Assembly (NCBI GenBank): GCA_937127435.1
Contig: CAKZLZ010000093.1
Span: 1 to 53,627, forward strand
Length of the DNA stretch: 53,627 bases
Reading direction: 5' to 3'
Source: an uncultured Verrucomicrobiota bacterium
Lineage (GTDB): Bacteria; Verrucomicrobiota; Kiritimatiellia; SS1-B-03-39; UBA6053
Made by a program: the position numbers and the translations under genes. Under the pieces are notes generated by a model. It had not been told where the DNA came from and did no database searches. It saw nothing but the letters and a program-made list of their open reading frames with translations. Of this stretch, positions 43,152-51,859 are shown piece by piece (the first letter of the stretch is position 1; the number at the start of each line of letters is the position of its first letter).

Positions 43152-43901
43152 TCAGCGACGACGGCGTCTGAAGAGGCAAAGAGTTCCCAGGGCCGTGGTG
43201 ATCAGCAGCATGCTTGAAGGCTCAGGAATGATTGTAATATTATCAATGTACGCACCACCGGATGATGCATTGTTGTTGGTATTTGCCCGAAACCCCAAGC
43301 TCGTCAAATCGCCCGACATCGAATTCCTAAAATCAAATTCACTATCACTCCCCCCCGTCAAGGTAAGAGCGGTTGGCGTAACAAAGCTCCCCCCCAGGAT
43401 AGACCCGGACCAAGTGTCCGTGGTATTATTGACGTCCATGGAAATGGTGTACCAGGTATGGGTATTGATGCTTTGCGAAATATCTTCAAAGGCCCCATCA
43501 AATATTTGTATTTTCGAGTCCACCAAACGAATCGTCGGACCAAAATGGTCACTCTGGGTATCAACAAGACTACTGAAATCACCAGCGTCTGTATCGGTCA
43601 GGTAAAGACTAAGGTCAGCAGCAGTGCTCGAGGTCAGGCGAAAATCGAAGGAAAAAGTAGCACTCCCGGAAATATCGCTGCCTAAAGCGACCCCGGTGTT
43701 AAAATTTGGGCTCCGCCCTGAGGTATCCAGAACCGTGTTGGATGCATTGGCAGGATCTGTCGTGGTGTTCCATCCGTTTCCATCCTCCCATCCGGAAAGC
43801 GGGCTTCCACCTTCAAAATCCGCAATCACAGCGGCTTGTGAAATACCCATGATCCCCATGAGAGGAAGAAGTGTGAAAATAAATGTTCGGGTGATGTTCA
43901 T
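43152..43901 (-). CDS. PEP-CTERM sorting-domain protein
   Basis: The ATG at 43901 has AAGGA seven bases upstream; an ATG two codons earlier is possible. The 249-residue product has a signal peptide (MNITRTFIFTLLPLMGIMGI). Its beta-rich body is of the type that precedes PEP-CTERM tails (ADFEGGSPLSGWEDGNGW, VALGSDISGSATFSFDFRL). The C-terminus is IPEPSSMLLITTALGTLCLF followed by RRRRR, a full PEP-CTERM motif, helix and basic tail. Exosortase would release or anchor the protein at the cell surface. It is divergent from the LacI regulator. Confidence 0.85.
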   Translation of the reverse strand: MNITRTFIFTLLPLMGIMGISQAAVIADFEGGSPLSGWEDGNGWNTTTDPANASNTVLDTSGRSPNFNTGVALGSDISGSATFSFDFRLTSSTAADLSLYLTDTDAGDFSSLVDTQSDHFGPTIRLVDSKIQIFDGAFEDISQSINTHTWYTISMDVNNTTDTWSGSILGGSFVTPTALTLTGGSDSEFDFRNSMSGDLTSLGFRANTNNNASSGGAYIDNITIIPEPSSMLLITTALGTLCLFRRRRR

Positions 43902-43982
43902 ATCCATATCCTTGAATAAAAAGGGCTTTACGTATTTTCAAAATCTAAGCGATTCATCTGGTAATCTTCAAGCGCCGTTTTA

Positions 43983-43996
43983 CATTACTCGTAATG
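43983..43996. promoter_or_regulatory. Palindrome overlapping the LacI start codon
   Basis: CATTAC-TC-GTAATG is a perfect 6-bp dyad whose right arm contains the ATG of the LacI-type gene. This placement would block translation or transcription of the regulator gene when bound, consistent with autoregulation. The spacing to the divergent PEP-CTERM gene start (43901) also fits shared control. Confidence 0.45.
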
Positions 43997-45025
43997 CCAG
44001 CGCGTGCCCCCACCCTCCAAACCATCGCAGATCACATTGGTTGCTCCAAAAACACCGTCTCCTGCGCCCTCAGAAATGATTCGCGTATTTCCGATCGTAT
44101 GAAAGCGGAAGTGAGGCGGGTGGCAAAAGAACTGGGCTACCGGCCGAACCCGCTGGTCTCCGCTCACATGCAAAGTTTACGGAAATCCCATCCCGCCAAG
44201 CAGTCCGCGACCCTCGCTTTCTTACATACCGGTGTCGAAAGCGATCTTTGGAGTCGCAGGAAATTTAGCGCCGAATTATTTCGTGGCGCGAGCGAGCGGG
44301 CTTCCGAACTCGGATACCACCTTACCCCGGTCTGGGCGGCGGAGCCAGGAATATCAGGCGAACGCTTGGGTGCGATTCTTCAGGCCCGGGGGGTGTTGGG
44401 ACTGCTGGTACCATTGGTGGAAGACCCACAGGCTTTGAAGGGACTGAACTGGGACGAATTCGCTTCAGCCGCCATGGGATTTTCATTAACAGAACCGGCA
44501 CTGCACAGCGCCGCCACTTTCTATCTACATGCGATTCCCGATGCGGGCAGGATGTTGATGCGTGCAGGAAATAAAAGACTCGGCATCCTCTTTTCACCCC
44601 GGTTGGATGCACGTTTCGACCATGCCTGGGAAGCAGGCAGCGCCATCGCCATCAGGCAATGCCGGGATCTAAAAATCCCGGTCACAGTTCTTCGTAAAGA
44701 TTATATCACTCCGAAGGCATTACGAAATTGGCTCCTTCGTCACCGCATCGAGGGGTTAATCTCGGTCGGAAATACTAACATTTTCCTCGCGATCTCTGAT
44801 ATTCGGGATGATCTACCGGCGTCTTTTCGGCATCTTTCTGTCTTGGCGGATGAGCCGGAGAAAACGGCGGGACACGTTTGGGGCATCTATGACCGGGACT
44901 TGACCGGTATCGGCGCGGCATCAGTGGATTTGGTGGTCGGTCAACTGTATCGAAACGAGCGCGGCATCCCCCTCAAACGGAAAACCCTTTTGATCGAAGG
45001 GGAGTGGCGAATAAATGAAGTATAA
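43994..45025 (+). CDS. LacI family transcriptional regulator
   Basis: This 343-residue protein has an N-terminal LacI HTH (TLQTIADHIGCSKNTVSCAL then RNDSRISDRMKAEVRRVAKE and LGYRPNPL, with a hinge helix). A periplasmic-binding-like sensor domain follows (ATLAFLHTGVESDLWSRRKF, EGLISVGNTNIFLAISDIRD). The Opitutae-type hinge LVSAHMQSLRKSH is visible. Such regulators respond to sugars and usually sit beside glycan-use genes; here a PEP-CTERM gene and the BNR_4 gene are on the opposite strand. The palindrome over its own start suggests autoregulation. Confidence 0.93.
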   Translation: MPARAPTLQTIADHIGCSKNTVSCALRNDSRISDRMKAEVRRVAKELGYRPNPLVSAHMQSLRKSHPAKQSATLAFLHTGVESDLWSRRKFSAELFRGASERASELGYHLTPVWAAEPGISGERLGAILQARGVLGLLVPLVEDPQALKGLNWDEFASAAMGFSLTEPALHSAATFYLHAIPDAGRMLMRAGNKRLGILFSPRLDARFDHAWEAGSAIAIRQCRDLKIPVTVLRKDYITPKALRNWLLRHRIEGLISVGNTNIFLAISDIRDDLPASFRHLSVLADEPEKTAGHVWGIYDRDLTGIGAASVDLVVGQLYRNERGIPLKRKTLLIEGEWRINEV

Positions 45026-45070
45026 CCCGACGTTCCGCTGCCCCGCAGAGGAAACAGAAAGGCCATGCTT

Positions 45071-46024
45071 CTATTTAACTTCTATCACGAAAGGACCGGC
45101 TTCGAGAATCTCACTTTTTGCCGCAACAAATTTAATGCTGTAACCTTCTACCGGGGTTCTCCCGCCATAGAAATAGGTCATGATTGTCCCCAGATCCCCC
45201 CGTCGGTCAATCTCCAGCACCGGATCCCCCGGGTGGGTAATAATGACCATATCCCCCCTTGCGCCCCGCTGTTGCTTTTCATAATACGGGATTTTCTTCG
45301 CATTCTTCCCGTTACGGAAATCAATATTGTAATCTTTGAGTGCGGTGGGGAATTGTTGGAACGTAATCCCCGTTTCGGAGAAGCTGCCTTTATAGGATTC
45401 GGATTGTTGATCGTATTTCAGCACCCCTGGAAAACCAAGCGTATTGCTGAGGGTGAACATCTTCTGACTTTGCGATGATTTTTCAGTGGAAAAATGAAAA
45501 CTGAAATTCTTCGAGTTTGTTTTGCTGGCAAAGAGCCGGATGATCACCCCTTTCTCAGTGGTAAGCCGCAGTTCGACTTCATCACCGCTTACAATCGGCT
45601 CGCCGTCCATCCCCGTAATTTTGATGCCATGCAACTTGCGCTCTATTTTTTCACCCATGCTTACTCTGAAAACATAGGGGTTCTGATTCAAAGGCTGGCC
45701 TGCCCGTAACATTTCCAAATGAAGCCAATCTCTCCGGGGGTAAATGTCATACCGGTAATGGACATTCTCAAAAGAATATACCGGCGCATTTTTTAATGCT
45801 GCCGCATGCTCTTTTTCAAGTTGTGCGAGGGATTTTTTGTCCAATACATTCAGAGGAACGTTGATGATTTTATTGTCCGCACCTTTGAGGGTAACCGTGT
45901 TCCCCTTTTTTGACACAAAACTCCCTTTGAAGCTGTGACCATTGCTACTGCTCCAGGTCAACACCTTCCCCGGGGCGGCATGGGAAATCGCGGCAAAACA
46001 ACATAAGAAGATCCATATTTTCAT
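45071..46024 (-). CDS. Exported SHD1-domain protein
   Basis: This 317-residue protein has a signal peptide (MKIWIFLCCFAAISHAAPG). An SLA1 homology domain 1 (SHD1, SH3-like) covers residues about 22-70: LTWSSSNGHSFKGSFVSKKG, NTVTLKGADNKIINVPLNVL and DKKSLAQLEKEH. The remaining roughly 240 residues are beta-rich and unassigned (RYDIYPRRDWLHLEMLRAGQ, VIIRLFASKTNSKNFSFHF, DMVIITHPGDPVLEIDRRGD). SHD1 domains recur in secreted Planctomycetes and Verrucomicrobia proteins. It is convergent with the LacI gene and transcribed alone. Confidence 0.72.
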   Translation of the reverse strand: MKIWIFLCCFAAISHAAPGKVLTWSSSNGHSFKGSFVSKKGNTVTLKGADNKIINVPLNVLDKKSLAQLEKEHAAALKNAPVYSFENVHYRYDIYPRRDWLHLEMLRAGQPLNQNPYVFRVSMGEKIERKLHGIKITGMDGEPIVSGDEVELRLTTEKGVIIRLFASKTNSKNFSFHFSTEKSSQSQKMFTLSNTLGFPGVLKYDQQSESYKGSFSETGITFQQFPTALKDYNIDFRNGKNAKKIPYYEKQQRGARGDMVIITHPGDPVLEIDRRGDLGTIMTYFYGGRTPVEGYSIKFVAAKSEILEAGPFVIEVK

Positions 46025-46061
46025 GATGGTTCTTCTTTAAGCAAAGGTTGACAGCCGGAAC

Positions 46062-46370
46062 AAGAAATTTCGTGGGCAGACCCGAATGGCACTCACTTAA
46101 GGCCATGCAGCAGCCCCGGAGAGGCTAACGCGTTTCGCCCGGGGCAAGCGACGAAGGCGTGCAGCTCTGGGAAAACAGATAACGACATACGGGCCCCGGA
46201 GGGATCCGGGCTTCACGGGGACTCACGCCAGAACCCTTTGCAAATGGTCGCCCGCACCCCTCCGGGGCGCCCAAAAGCCTCACCCGTGTACCCGGGGTTG
46301 CAGTCGTTCCTCCTTTACCCCGGGCTTACTGCGGTGCCCACCATCCGGGGGCATGTTTCTCATCATTTTG
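46062..46370. repeat. GC-rich intergenic element, probable dispersed repeat
   Basis: The segment is much richer in G and C than its neighbours. It is built of short palindromic phrases such as GCCCCGGAG, CGGGCCCCGGAGGGATCCGG and CACCCCTCCGGGGCGCC. A strong hairpin pairs ACCCGGGGT (46290-46298) with ACCCCGGGC (46317-46325), with one mismatch. The frame open through it, from 46238, is compositional, and the gene starts later. Similar CCGGGG-rich intergenic blocks are common in related genomes, so a mobile or REP-like repeat is likely; copy number cannot be seen here. Confidence 0.5.
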
Positions 46371-46525
46371 ATACCAAGTATGGCTTAAGTCAGTGCCATT
46401 CAGAGCGGCCCCTTTCGCCTGTACTGGGGAAGGTGCCCCGGCTTGACAAGCGCAACTCAATTACCCAAGAATGCATACGGGTTCCCCCTCCACACGACCA
46501 CAAAACTCCCTCTCACCCTCAAAGC

Positions 46526-47407
46526 ATGAAAAACGATTTCCACTCCCTAAATTTGAATGGCCATGTATTCCATCTGAGAAAGCTCAGGTTTATTCTTATC
46601 GTTGGCCTGGTGTATTCGCTCTTTCCTCTCCCTGCGGAAAAAATATCGGATGAGTCGGTCCATGAGCTTTTCATCCTGTCCAGCCTGCAAAAAATGATTT
46701 CTTTCATGCCTGACCAGTATGTTGAGCGGACGTCTCTTCTGGTGGATGCGGTTCCATTTGAAAACAAGGAAAAGTTGAGTCAGTATATTGAAGCGAACAT
46801 CAGAAAGGCCGTTGACCTGGAAGAATTAAATTCTTTTGTAAAAAAAGAACTCAAAAAAGAACTGACCGAAACAGAAGCGCAGGAACTACTCAAATGGTAT
46901 TCCAGTGAATCCGGCAAACGGGTAATGTCGTTTCTTTCCGAATACAGGTCACTCCGTAAAACAAATGAGAAACTGGAAGACCTTGCTGAGGACTGGGTCG
47001 AGACCGATCTTGGAAAAACGCTAAAAAACAACTTCGAGGTTGTCGTCTATCCCGCAGAGATTCTTGAATGGTCGCAGGCTCTTGACTACATTACCAGAGT
47101 GTGGATCACAAAATTTATTCAGCCGGAAGCGAAACTTGAGCGCCGGGAGTTTGCCCGGAACATTTCCGAGTCATACAAAGAAATGACGGCTGATGATATT
47201 GAAGCCATGATACTGGCACCGTGGTACATTCTTCTGTCAGAAATGGAACCCCAGGATGTGGATGAGTACATTAAGTTTTCAAACACCAAAGCCGCCATCA
47301 AATTCAACCAGGCTATCTACAGAGGGGTTTTAAACTTTTTTGCGGCCCCCTACCGCGAACAGCTCCTTAAAATACAGGCAGATGAACTGAAAGAAGATTC
47401 CCCCTGA
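46526..47407 (+). CDS. Exported helical protein, DUF2059-like
   Basis: The ATG at 46526 (MKNDFHSLNLNGHVFHLRKL) is preferred; the frame extends to 46238 but crosses the GC-rich repeat with very different composition. The 293-residue product has one N-terminal hydrophobic segment (FILIVGLVYSLFPLPAE). An all-helical body follows (LKKELTETEAQELLKWYSSE, ANIRKAVDLEELNSFVKKEL, ISESYKEMTADDIEAMILAP). The FxxxLxxxDxxxLxxWYxSxxGKxxxxF pattern is that of DUF2059-type proteins, of unknown function. It appears monocistronic. Confidence 0.65.
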   Translation: MKNDFHSLNLNGHVFHLRKLRFILIVGLVYSLFPLPAEKISDESVHELFILSSLQKMISFMPDQYVERTSLLVDAVPFENKEKLSQYIEANIRKAVDLEELNSFVKKELKKELTETEAQELLKWYSSESGKRVMSFLSEYRSLRKTNEKLEDLAEDWVETDLGKTLKNNFEVVVYPAEILEWSQALDYITRVWITKFIQPEAKLERREFARNISESYKEMTADDIEAMILAPWYILLSEMEPQDVDEYIKFSNTKAAIKFNQAIYRGVLNFFAAPYREQLLKIQADELKEDSP

Positions 47408-47484
47408 AAACGCTTCTCATGGAATGAATCGCTTTAGTCGCGGCGAGACGCCCGAAAACCGGAAGTTGAAGAGCCGTTAGACTA

Positions 47485-47504
47485 AAAGTCTGTTTTCTGT
47501 GGGC
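47485..47504. repeat. 20-bp arm of an inverted repeat with 51838-51857
   Basis: AAAGTCTGTTTTCTGTGGGC here is the exact reverse complement of the sequence at 51838-51857, 4.3 kb away. The rest of the 238-base gap 47408-47645 shows no gene or hairpin of note. Confidence 0.75.
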
Positions 47505-47645
47505 TGACTTCTGGCTTGCCTTGACTTTCCTGTCTTCGCCCTCCAGTCTTGCCTCAGGGTCGCTCCCCTCCCCATGCTGAAACCGCCTTTCGCAGCGACC
47601 ACGCGAAAACGGTTCCCTGTCTATCAACCATAAATCCAAAAGTGC

Positions 47646-49364
47646 ATGTCATATTCCACATCTTTGCTCAAACCGCGCATCCTCGCAGCACTGTTCTTTG
47701 TCGGAACCATTCTGAATGCGGCTCCAGCGATTCAGCTTAACGAATTTCCACGCGATAAAATGATCTTTGATACCGGTGCGCAGCTGGGGCTTAATTACGC
47801 GGTGCTGCCGCTCTCGGGAACTTGCGATACCGCCGGTGCCGTCATTGCAGCACGGGCGGTTTCGCTGGATGACGGGGGCGCGAGTTCGACCGATTGGGTC
47901 GAACTCGCCACCACGAAACAAGGCAAATGGTCCGGAAAGATCAACGTCCCCCGCAGCACGAGTTGGCTTCGGGTCGAAGTTCGAGTCGGGCAAGCCCCCG
48001 ACGCCACCATTCAAATGGAAAACCGTTTCGGGGCCGGTCACGTTTGGGCAATCTACGAACAGTCCAACTGGGCGCGACTGCTCCAGAATAATTCCGCCCT
48101 GCCAAAGAACGACCCGCTTCACCATCCAGGCGACGTTTTTATTTTCAAGTCAAACGGTATGCGGATCGAAGTGGTCGACAATGGGAAATTCTCACCCTCC
48201 CTTGCCGCCATCGCCAACGCTCTTTCCGCAGAACGTCCAGGTGAAAAATTTGCCATCGCATTTCATACCCAAAGCGGCACAGACCCGCGCGATATGCTGA
48301 CGACGAAGGAGGAAGATGCGCAATACGGCACAAACGGAAAACGCGACTGGAATAATGAGGTGGCTCTGCACAAAAACCTCACGGGCAATGACCTGACTCC
48401 GGTCGGGCTGGTCACGATTAATGGCTGGATCGCCTTTGGCGGAGGCCGGCCTAAAGTCGCAAATACTTTCACCCAGTTGTTTCTTGGCAAAACCATCGAC
48501 GGCACCCCAGTGACCGCCGAGGCGATCAACATACCGCGACTCATGACGGAGTTCTACGACTGGACCTACACGCGCCTCGCCTGGGTGGGTCCTCACGGAC
48601 GCGATAATATCGGCAAGAAAGCCGCGGACGTAAAATCACTCGCCGACCTCCCCGGCTATGGCCGCCGCTCCGATGAGGCCTATGAGAAGTTGGTCGATAC
48701 CCTGCGCGCGAACTTCGGTCAACCCCACCTCCCTGAAACACTCGGAATCGTCATGGAAACGTACGGCGGCGTGCGCGGCGCCCCCAGGAAGAACAGCTGG
48801 TACGACTGGGCCCACTATGGCGGGAACACCAAAGACGGGCGTGAGATGCTCGCCCGCCTCGGCATGGCGGCCACTTTAAAAACCCTGGGGCTGGTTGACT
48901 GGCCCGTGCCCGTATTCAACCGCCGCTATGACGCCCCTGACGGCTCTTACGTCGACTACTGGATGGAGGGCTACAACATCACGACGCTGCGTCATTTGCG
49001 GGCCGCCAATGGCACACTGGGTGACTACGCCTCCGAAATTCCCCCAAGCTTCCCCCACCGCACCGAAGTCATGGGTTGGGAAATCAATGGCGTCCCGGCC
49101 GAACGGGTCGAACTGGTTAAAAACGCCGGAGGCTCCAGCAATAGAGGCGTGCGTGTCTACCCCAATCAGGGGATGGCACCATTCGACGCCAACTCTGAAA
49201 TTGTTTACGGCCCCGGCAGTTACGTGGCCAATCAAATCCGTGTCGAAGATCCCCGCGACGGTATTCACCTGAACTATCCGGTCGTCGATGTCGGCCAAAA
49301 GGACCTGCCTGCCCTACCCATCCAACCACGCTCGAACCTGGGACTTCAATCGACGCCGAACTAG
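47646..49364 (+). CDS. Exported sialate O-acetylesterase-like protein with altered catalytic motif
   Basis: This 572-residue protein has a signal peptide (PRILAALFFVGTILNAA). A beta-rich N-terminal region is followed by GAGHVWAIYEQSNWARLLQN. Sialate O-acetylesterases of the SGNH type have VWxxxGQSNM at this point; the glycine and methionine are replaced (E-Q-S-N-W), although the serine remains. Later segments AIAFHTQSGTDPRD, VGLVTINGWIAFGGGRPKVA and LRHLRAANGTLGDYASEIPP are not family-typical. It may be a diverged esterase or a binding protein. It appears to stand alone, flanked by repeat-bearing gaps. Confidence 0.6.
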   Translation: MSYSTSLLKPRILAALFFVGTILNAAPAIQLNEFPRDKMIFDTGAQLGLNYAVLPLSGTCDTAGAVIAARAVSLDDGGASSTDWVELATTKQGKWSGKINVPRSTSWLRVEVRVGQAPDATIQMENRFGAGHVWAIYEQSNWARLLQNNSALPKNDPLHHPGDVFIFKSNGMRIEVVDNGKFSPSLAAIANALSAERPGEKFAIAFHTQSGTDPRDMLTTKEEDAQYGTNGKRDWNNEVALHKNLTGNDLTPVGLVTINGWIAFGGGRPKVANTFTQLFLGKTIDGTPVTAEAINIPRLMTEFYDWTYTRLAWVGPHGRDNIGKKAADVKSLADLPGYGRRSDEAYEKLVDTLRANFGQPHLPETLGIVMETYGGVRGAPRKNSWYDWAHYGGNTKDGREMLARLGMAATLKTLGLVDWPVPVFNRRYDAPDGSYVDYWMEGYNITTLRHLRAANGTLGDYASEIPPSFPHRTEVMGWEINGVPAERVELVKNAGGSSNRGVRVYPNQGMAPFDANSEIVYGPGSYVANQIRVEDPRDGIHLNYPVVDVGQKDLPALPIQPRSNLGLQSTPN

Positions 49365-49925
49365 GTCGGGGCATTTCGGGCGCTAAGGAAATTTTGACTT
49401 CCTTTCATCCATATCATGCCCGGTTCGATAAGAGGACATGGGATATGCGGGGGGGGGCGGACGTAACGCCTTTGGCGTAAACAAATTTTATGGGGATGAG
49501 ACCTGGGGTCATTTCGTTCCTCAACAACCCCAGGCTGTTTGACTTAACGCCTTTGGCGTATTTTATGGGTCAGTGCATTTCGTTGGGGGCTGGCCACAGG
49601 TTTTTGTTGGGCAAAAGGACCGCTTGACAGAATAGACCTCTCAGCCTTCACCGTATCAGTGACGGGGAATTGCGCTTTGCGCTTAAGTTCCCCGGTTGCC
49701 CCCCCCCTTCCCCCACCCCCCTCCAAAGAGGGGGGTACAGATTATGCAGAATACTTTACGATTAAACTCCTGCACATATATTTTTTATCGATTGAAGACT
49801 GATTAGGAACCTTTTCCTTGTCCTGTCATGTTTCACAATCCTCCTGACAGTTTTTGATTCAAGCCCCGCCTGACATCACCACGTGAAAAGCGGTTTCTTA
49901 TCCATAAACTTAATCCCCGAAAACC
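49365..49925. other. Repeat-rich gap with two copies of a hairpin-forming 16-mer
   Basis: No gene is visible in these 561 bases. TAACGCCTTTGGCGTA occurs at 49464-49479 and 49545-49560, each a small hairpin (ACGCC/GGCGT), and each is followed by a similar TTTTATGGG...CATTTCGTT stretch. GGGCGCTAAGGAAATTTTG (49377-49395) and GGGGCTGGCCACAGG (49586-49600) match parts of the repeat copies at 50641 and 51860. Long runs of C follow near 49700. Confidence 0.6.
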
Positions 49926-50573
49926 ATGAAAAAACACGCATCCTTTCTTCTTATCCACATCCCGATGCTGCTCCTGCTGACCACCGGAACACTTGCCACG
50001 GGATCGACTGTACCCGTCGATACTCTCAGTTTTCGCAATGGCGATCTGTTGTTTGATTCAATGAATACGAAAGTTTCAGGTCGATTTACCACCTCAGGGG
50101 GTGGAGACTTGATTATTTCGGAGGTGGTCATGCAGATCAAAAAGAATAGTGGAGATGATATCGCCGTTTCTATGAACATTTACGATCATGACGATTATCA
50201 ACCGGGGGATACGATAATCGGGACATTGACCACGACGGACCTTGTCACTTCCCCCTCATACAACGACTTCACTTTCACCGGCGCGGTACAACTGGATCCA
50301 GACACGACCTATTGGGCTTCGGTCGTTTGGGATAGTGGAGGGTCTGGTGCAGTAGGAAGGTCGACCGGCGGATTCCTTTTGGACGACCCATGGTTGTCGG
50401 CGGCAGATTCTCAGTCGTCCCAATACATTAGTCATTTTAGCATGTGGATAGGCAGCAGTGAAAATATTTTAACCATGAAAATTACGGCCATTCCCGAGCC
50501 CGCCTGTGCAATCCTCGCCCTTTTCGGCATCGCACTCGCGATGCGGTGGCGGCGGGGCCTGAGAGTCAGTTAA
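49926..50573 (+). CDS. PEP-CTERM protein, choice-of-anchor R type
   Basis: This 215-residue protein has a signal peptide (FLLIHIPMLLLLTTGTLATG). The body resembles the choice-of-anchor R domain found before PEP-CTERM tails: SEVVMQIKKNSGDDIAVSMN, IYDHDDYQPGDTIIGTLTTT and LDPDTTYWASVVWDSGGSGA. The tail is AIPEPACAILALFGIALAMRW with following arginines (RRGLRVS). Surface display through exosortase processing is inferred. It is flanked by repeat-bearing gaps on both sides. Confidence 0.85.
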   Translation: MKKHASFLLIHIPMLLLLTTGTLATGSTVPVDTLSFRNGDLLFDSMNTKVSGRFTTSGGGDLIISEVVMQIKKNSGDDIAVSMNIYDHDDYQPGDTIIGTLTTTDLVTSPSYNDFTFTGAVQLDPDTTYWASVVWDSGGSGAVGRSTGGFLLDDPWLSAADSQSSQYISHFSMWIGSSENILTMKITAIPEPACAILALFGIALAMRWRRGLRVS

Positions 50574-50902
50574 TATGAAAAGCGGAAGGCCGCAATGAAA
50601 GGTCAAGGTAACAAATAATGCAATGACATAGGTTACACGCTCATTGGTCGTTGAGGGCTGACCACAGGTTTATATTGTTCATCAACATCTTAAAACGGTG
50701 AACAGGGCGAAAAGCCCTCTTAAACGAATTTTTTATAGATGTTTTCAGGCGCTAAGAGAATTTGTTTTCGCGAGAATCCCCCTCCCAAAAAAGCTCCAGG
50801 GTTGGATGTCCCCCATAGCCCCCTACGGGTCCGGGAATTTCACGGCGTCTTTAAATGATTTTAAAATATCTGATAGCGAAGCATCAGTTTAGACGTCCCC
50901 AC
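50574..50902. other. Gap dominated by one repeat copy
   Basis: These 329 bases hold no gene. Most of it is the repeat copy at 50641-50815. No terminator with a T-run was found after the gene ending at 50573. Confidence 0.55.
50641..50815 (+). repeat. Dispersed repeat, copy 1
   Basis: This copy runs from GGGCTGACCACAGGTTT through ATCAACATCTTAAAACGG, CTCTTAAACGAATTTTTTAT and GGCGCTAAGAGAATTTGT to CGCGAGAATCCCCCTCCCAA and GGATGTCCCCC. The same succession of blocks, with small differences, occurs at 51860-52036 in the same orientation, leaving the PEP-CTERM-like gene between them. Confidence 0.85.
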
Positions 50903-51718
50903 CTAATTTCGGCGGCGCCAGATCAAAAGAGTCCCCAGCGCCAAGCCTACCAACAGGAGGGAGGAGCCTTCGGGAATGACGGCCACATCATTGATACTGG
51001 TCCCGAAGCGGAATTCATCCATACTGAGGGAACTGGTCCCCCAAGAGGCTAAAGCGACACGATCAAATGAGAGAGAGCCGACTGTAATGCTCGCGTCAGC
51101 TGAACTCAATAATTCGGCGGTGGAGGGATTGCGCCAAATATTAATGGTATCGTCCCCTCCGTTGACCAAATTAAACTCCACCACATAATATTCTGCATTG
51201 GTATTCCGGGCACCCAGCGTTCCGGAGACGGTGTCATTGTTTGCGCGTGCCCAGACATCGGCGGCATTTCCACCACCGTCAGTTGAGAGGGCACCCAACT
51301 GAAAGGTACGAAAAGAATCGTGATTCCCTCCTAAATTCAGCCCAAATGCCATATACCGGGAAGCCACAGTACTTGAATCCTGACGGATAAAGCTCATGTA
51401 AAGGGTTTGAGTGGTGGCGTCACTATAGGTCGTATCAAAGTCCCGGTAAACACGGCCACTCCCACTGCCGACCACTAGATTCCCGGCCACCGATGGAGTT
51501 GCATCGGTCCCAGTCAAGCTCCCTCCCGAGAGGACATTCCAATCAGCCGAAGTCCATGCGCCCCCCCATCCTGCATCTAAAGCAGAACCTTTGCCAGAGA
51601 GCGATTCACCTCCAGCGTAGTCAAACTGATCGATGGCAATCGGGGCCGCAAAGACCCCACTTCCCAGTACAAATACCACACTAAATAAAATTCGGTTTTT
51701 TAAGGGATATATTTTCAC
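50903..51718 (-). CDS. PEP-CTERM-like surface protein with PEG variant motif
   Basis: The start is GTG at 51718, preceded by GAGG one base before and GGAG ten bases before. The 271-residue product has a signal peptide (RILFSVVFVLGSGVFAAP). Its beta-rich body (IDQFDYAGGESLSGKGSALD, TQTLYMSFIRQDSSTVASRY, AEYYVVEFNLVNGGDDTINI) is of the type that precedes PEP-CTERM tails. The C-terminus is VIPEGSSLLLVGLALGTLLI with WRRRN: helix and basic tail are intact, but the proline of PEP is glycine. Whether exosortase accepts PEG is unknown. The gene lies between two direct repeat copies. Confidence 0.82.
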   Translation of the reverse strand: MKIYPLKNRILFSVVFVLGSGVFAAPIAIDQFDYAGGESLSGKGSALDAGWGGAWTSADWNVLSGGSLTGTDATPSVAGNLVVGSGSGRVYRDFDTTYSDATTQTLYMSFIRQDSSTVASRYMAFGLNLGGNHDSFRTFQLGALSTDGGGNAADVWARANNDTVSGTLGARNTNAEYYVVEFNLVNGGDDTINIWRNPSTAELLSSADASITVGSLSFDRVALASWGTSSLSMDEFRFGTSINDVAVIPEGSSLLLVGLALGTLLIWRRRN

Positions 51719-51837
51719 GCCTCACTCCATTTACAAAAATAACAGTTAACTTAACCCAAACAAGCTACCCGTCTCAACGAAGAATACAATTATAATTCAG
51801 CGCAAGAGTCCAAGATCCAAAGCCGAAGAAAGTGCCT

Positions 51838-51857
51838 GCCCACAGAAAACAGACTTT
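51838..51857. repeat. 20-bp arm of an inverted repeat with 47485-47504
   Basis: GCCCACAGAAAACAGACTTT is the exact reverse complement of 47485-47504. It stands directly before the second copy of the dispersed repeat, so it may be an end of that element. Confidence 0.75.
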
Positions 51858-51859
51858 AA

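Noticed and set aside
46238..46525. Upstream extension of the DUF2059-like gene
   Set aside because: It crosses the GC-rich repeat and has unlike composition. ATG 46526 begins the hydrophobic leader.
49680..49740. CRISPR or tandem array in the C-rich part of the gap
   Set aside because: Only homopolymer runs are present, without regular repeats and spacers.
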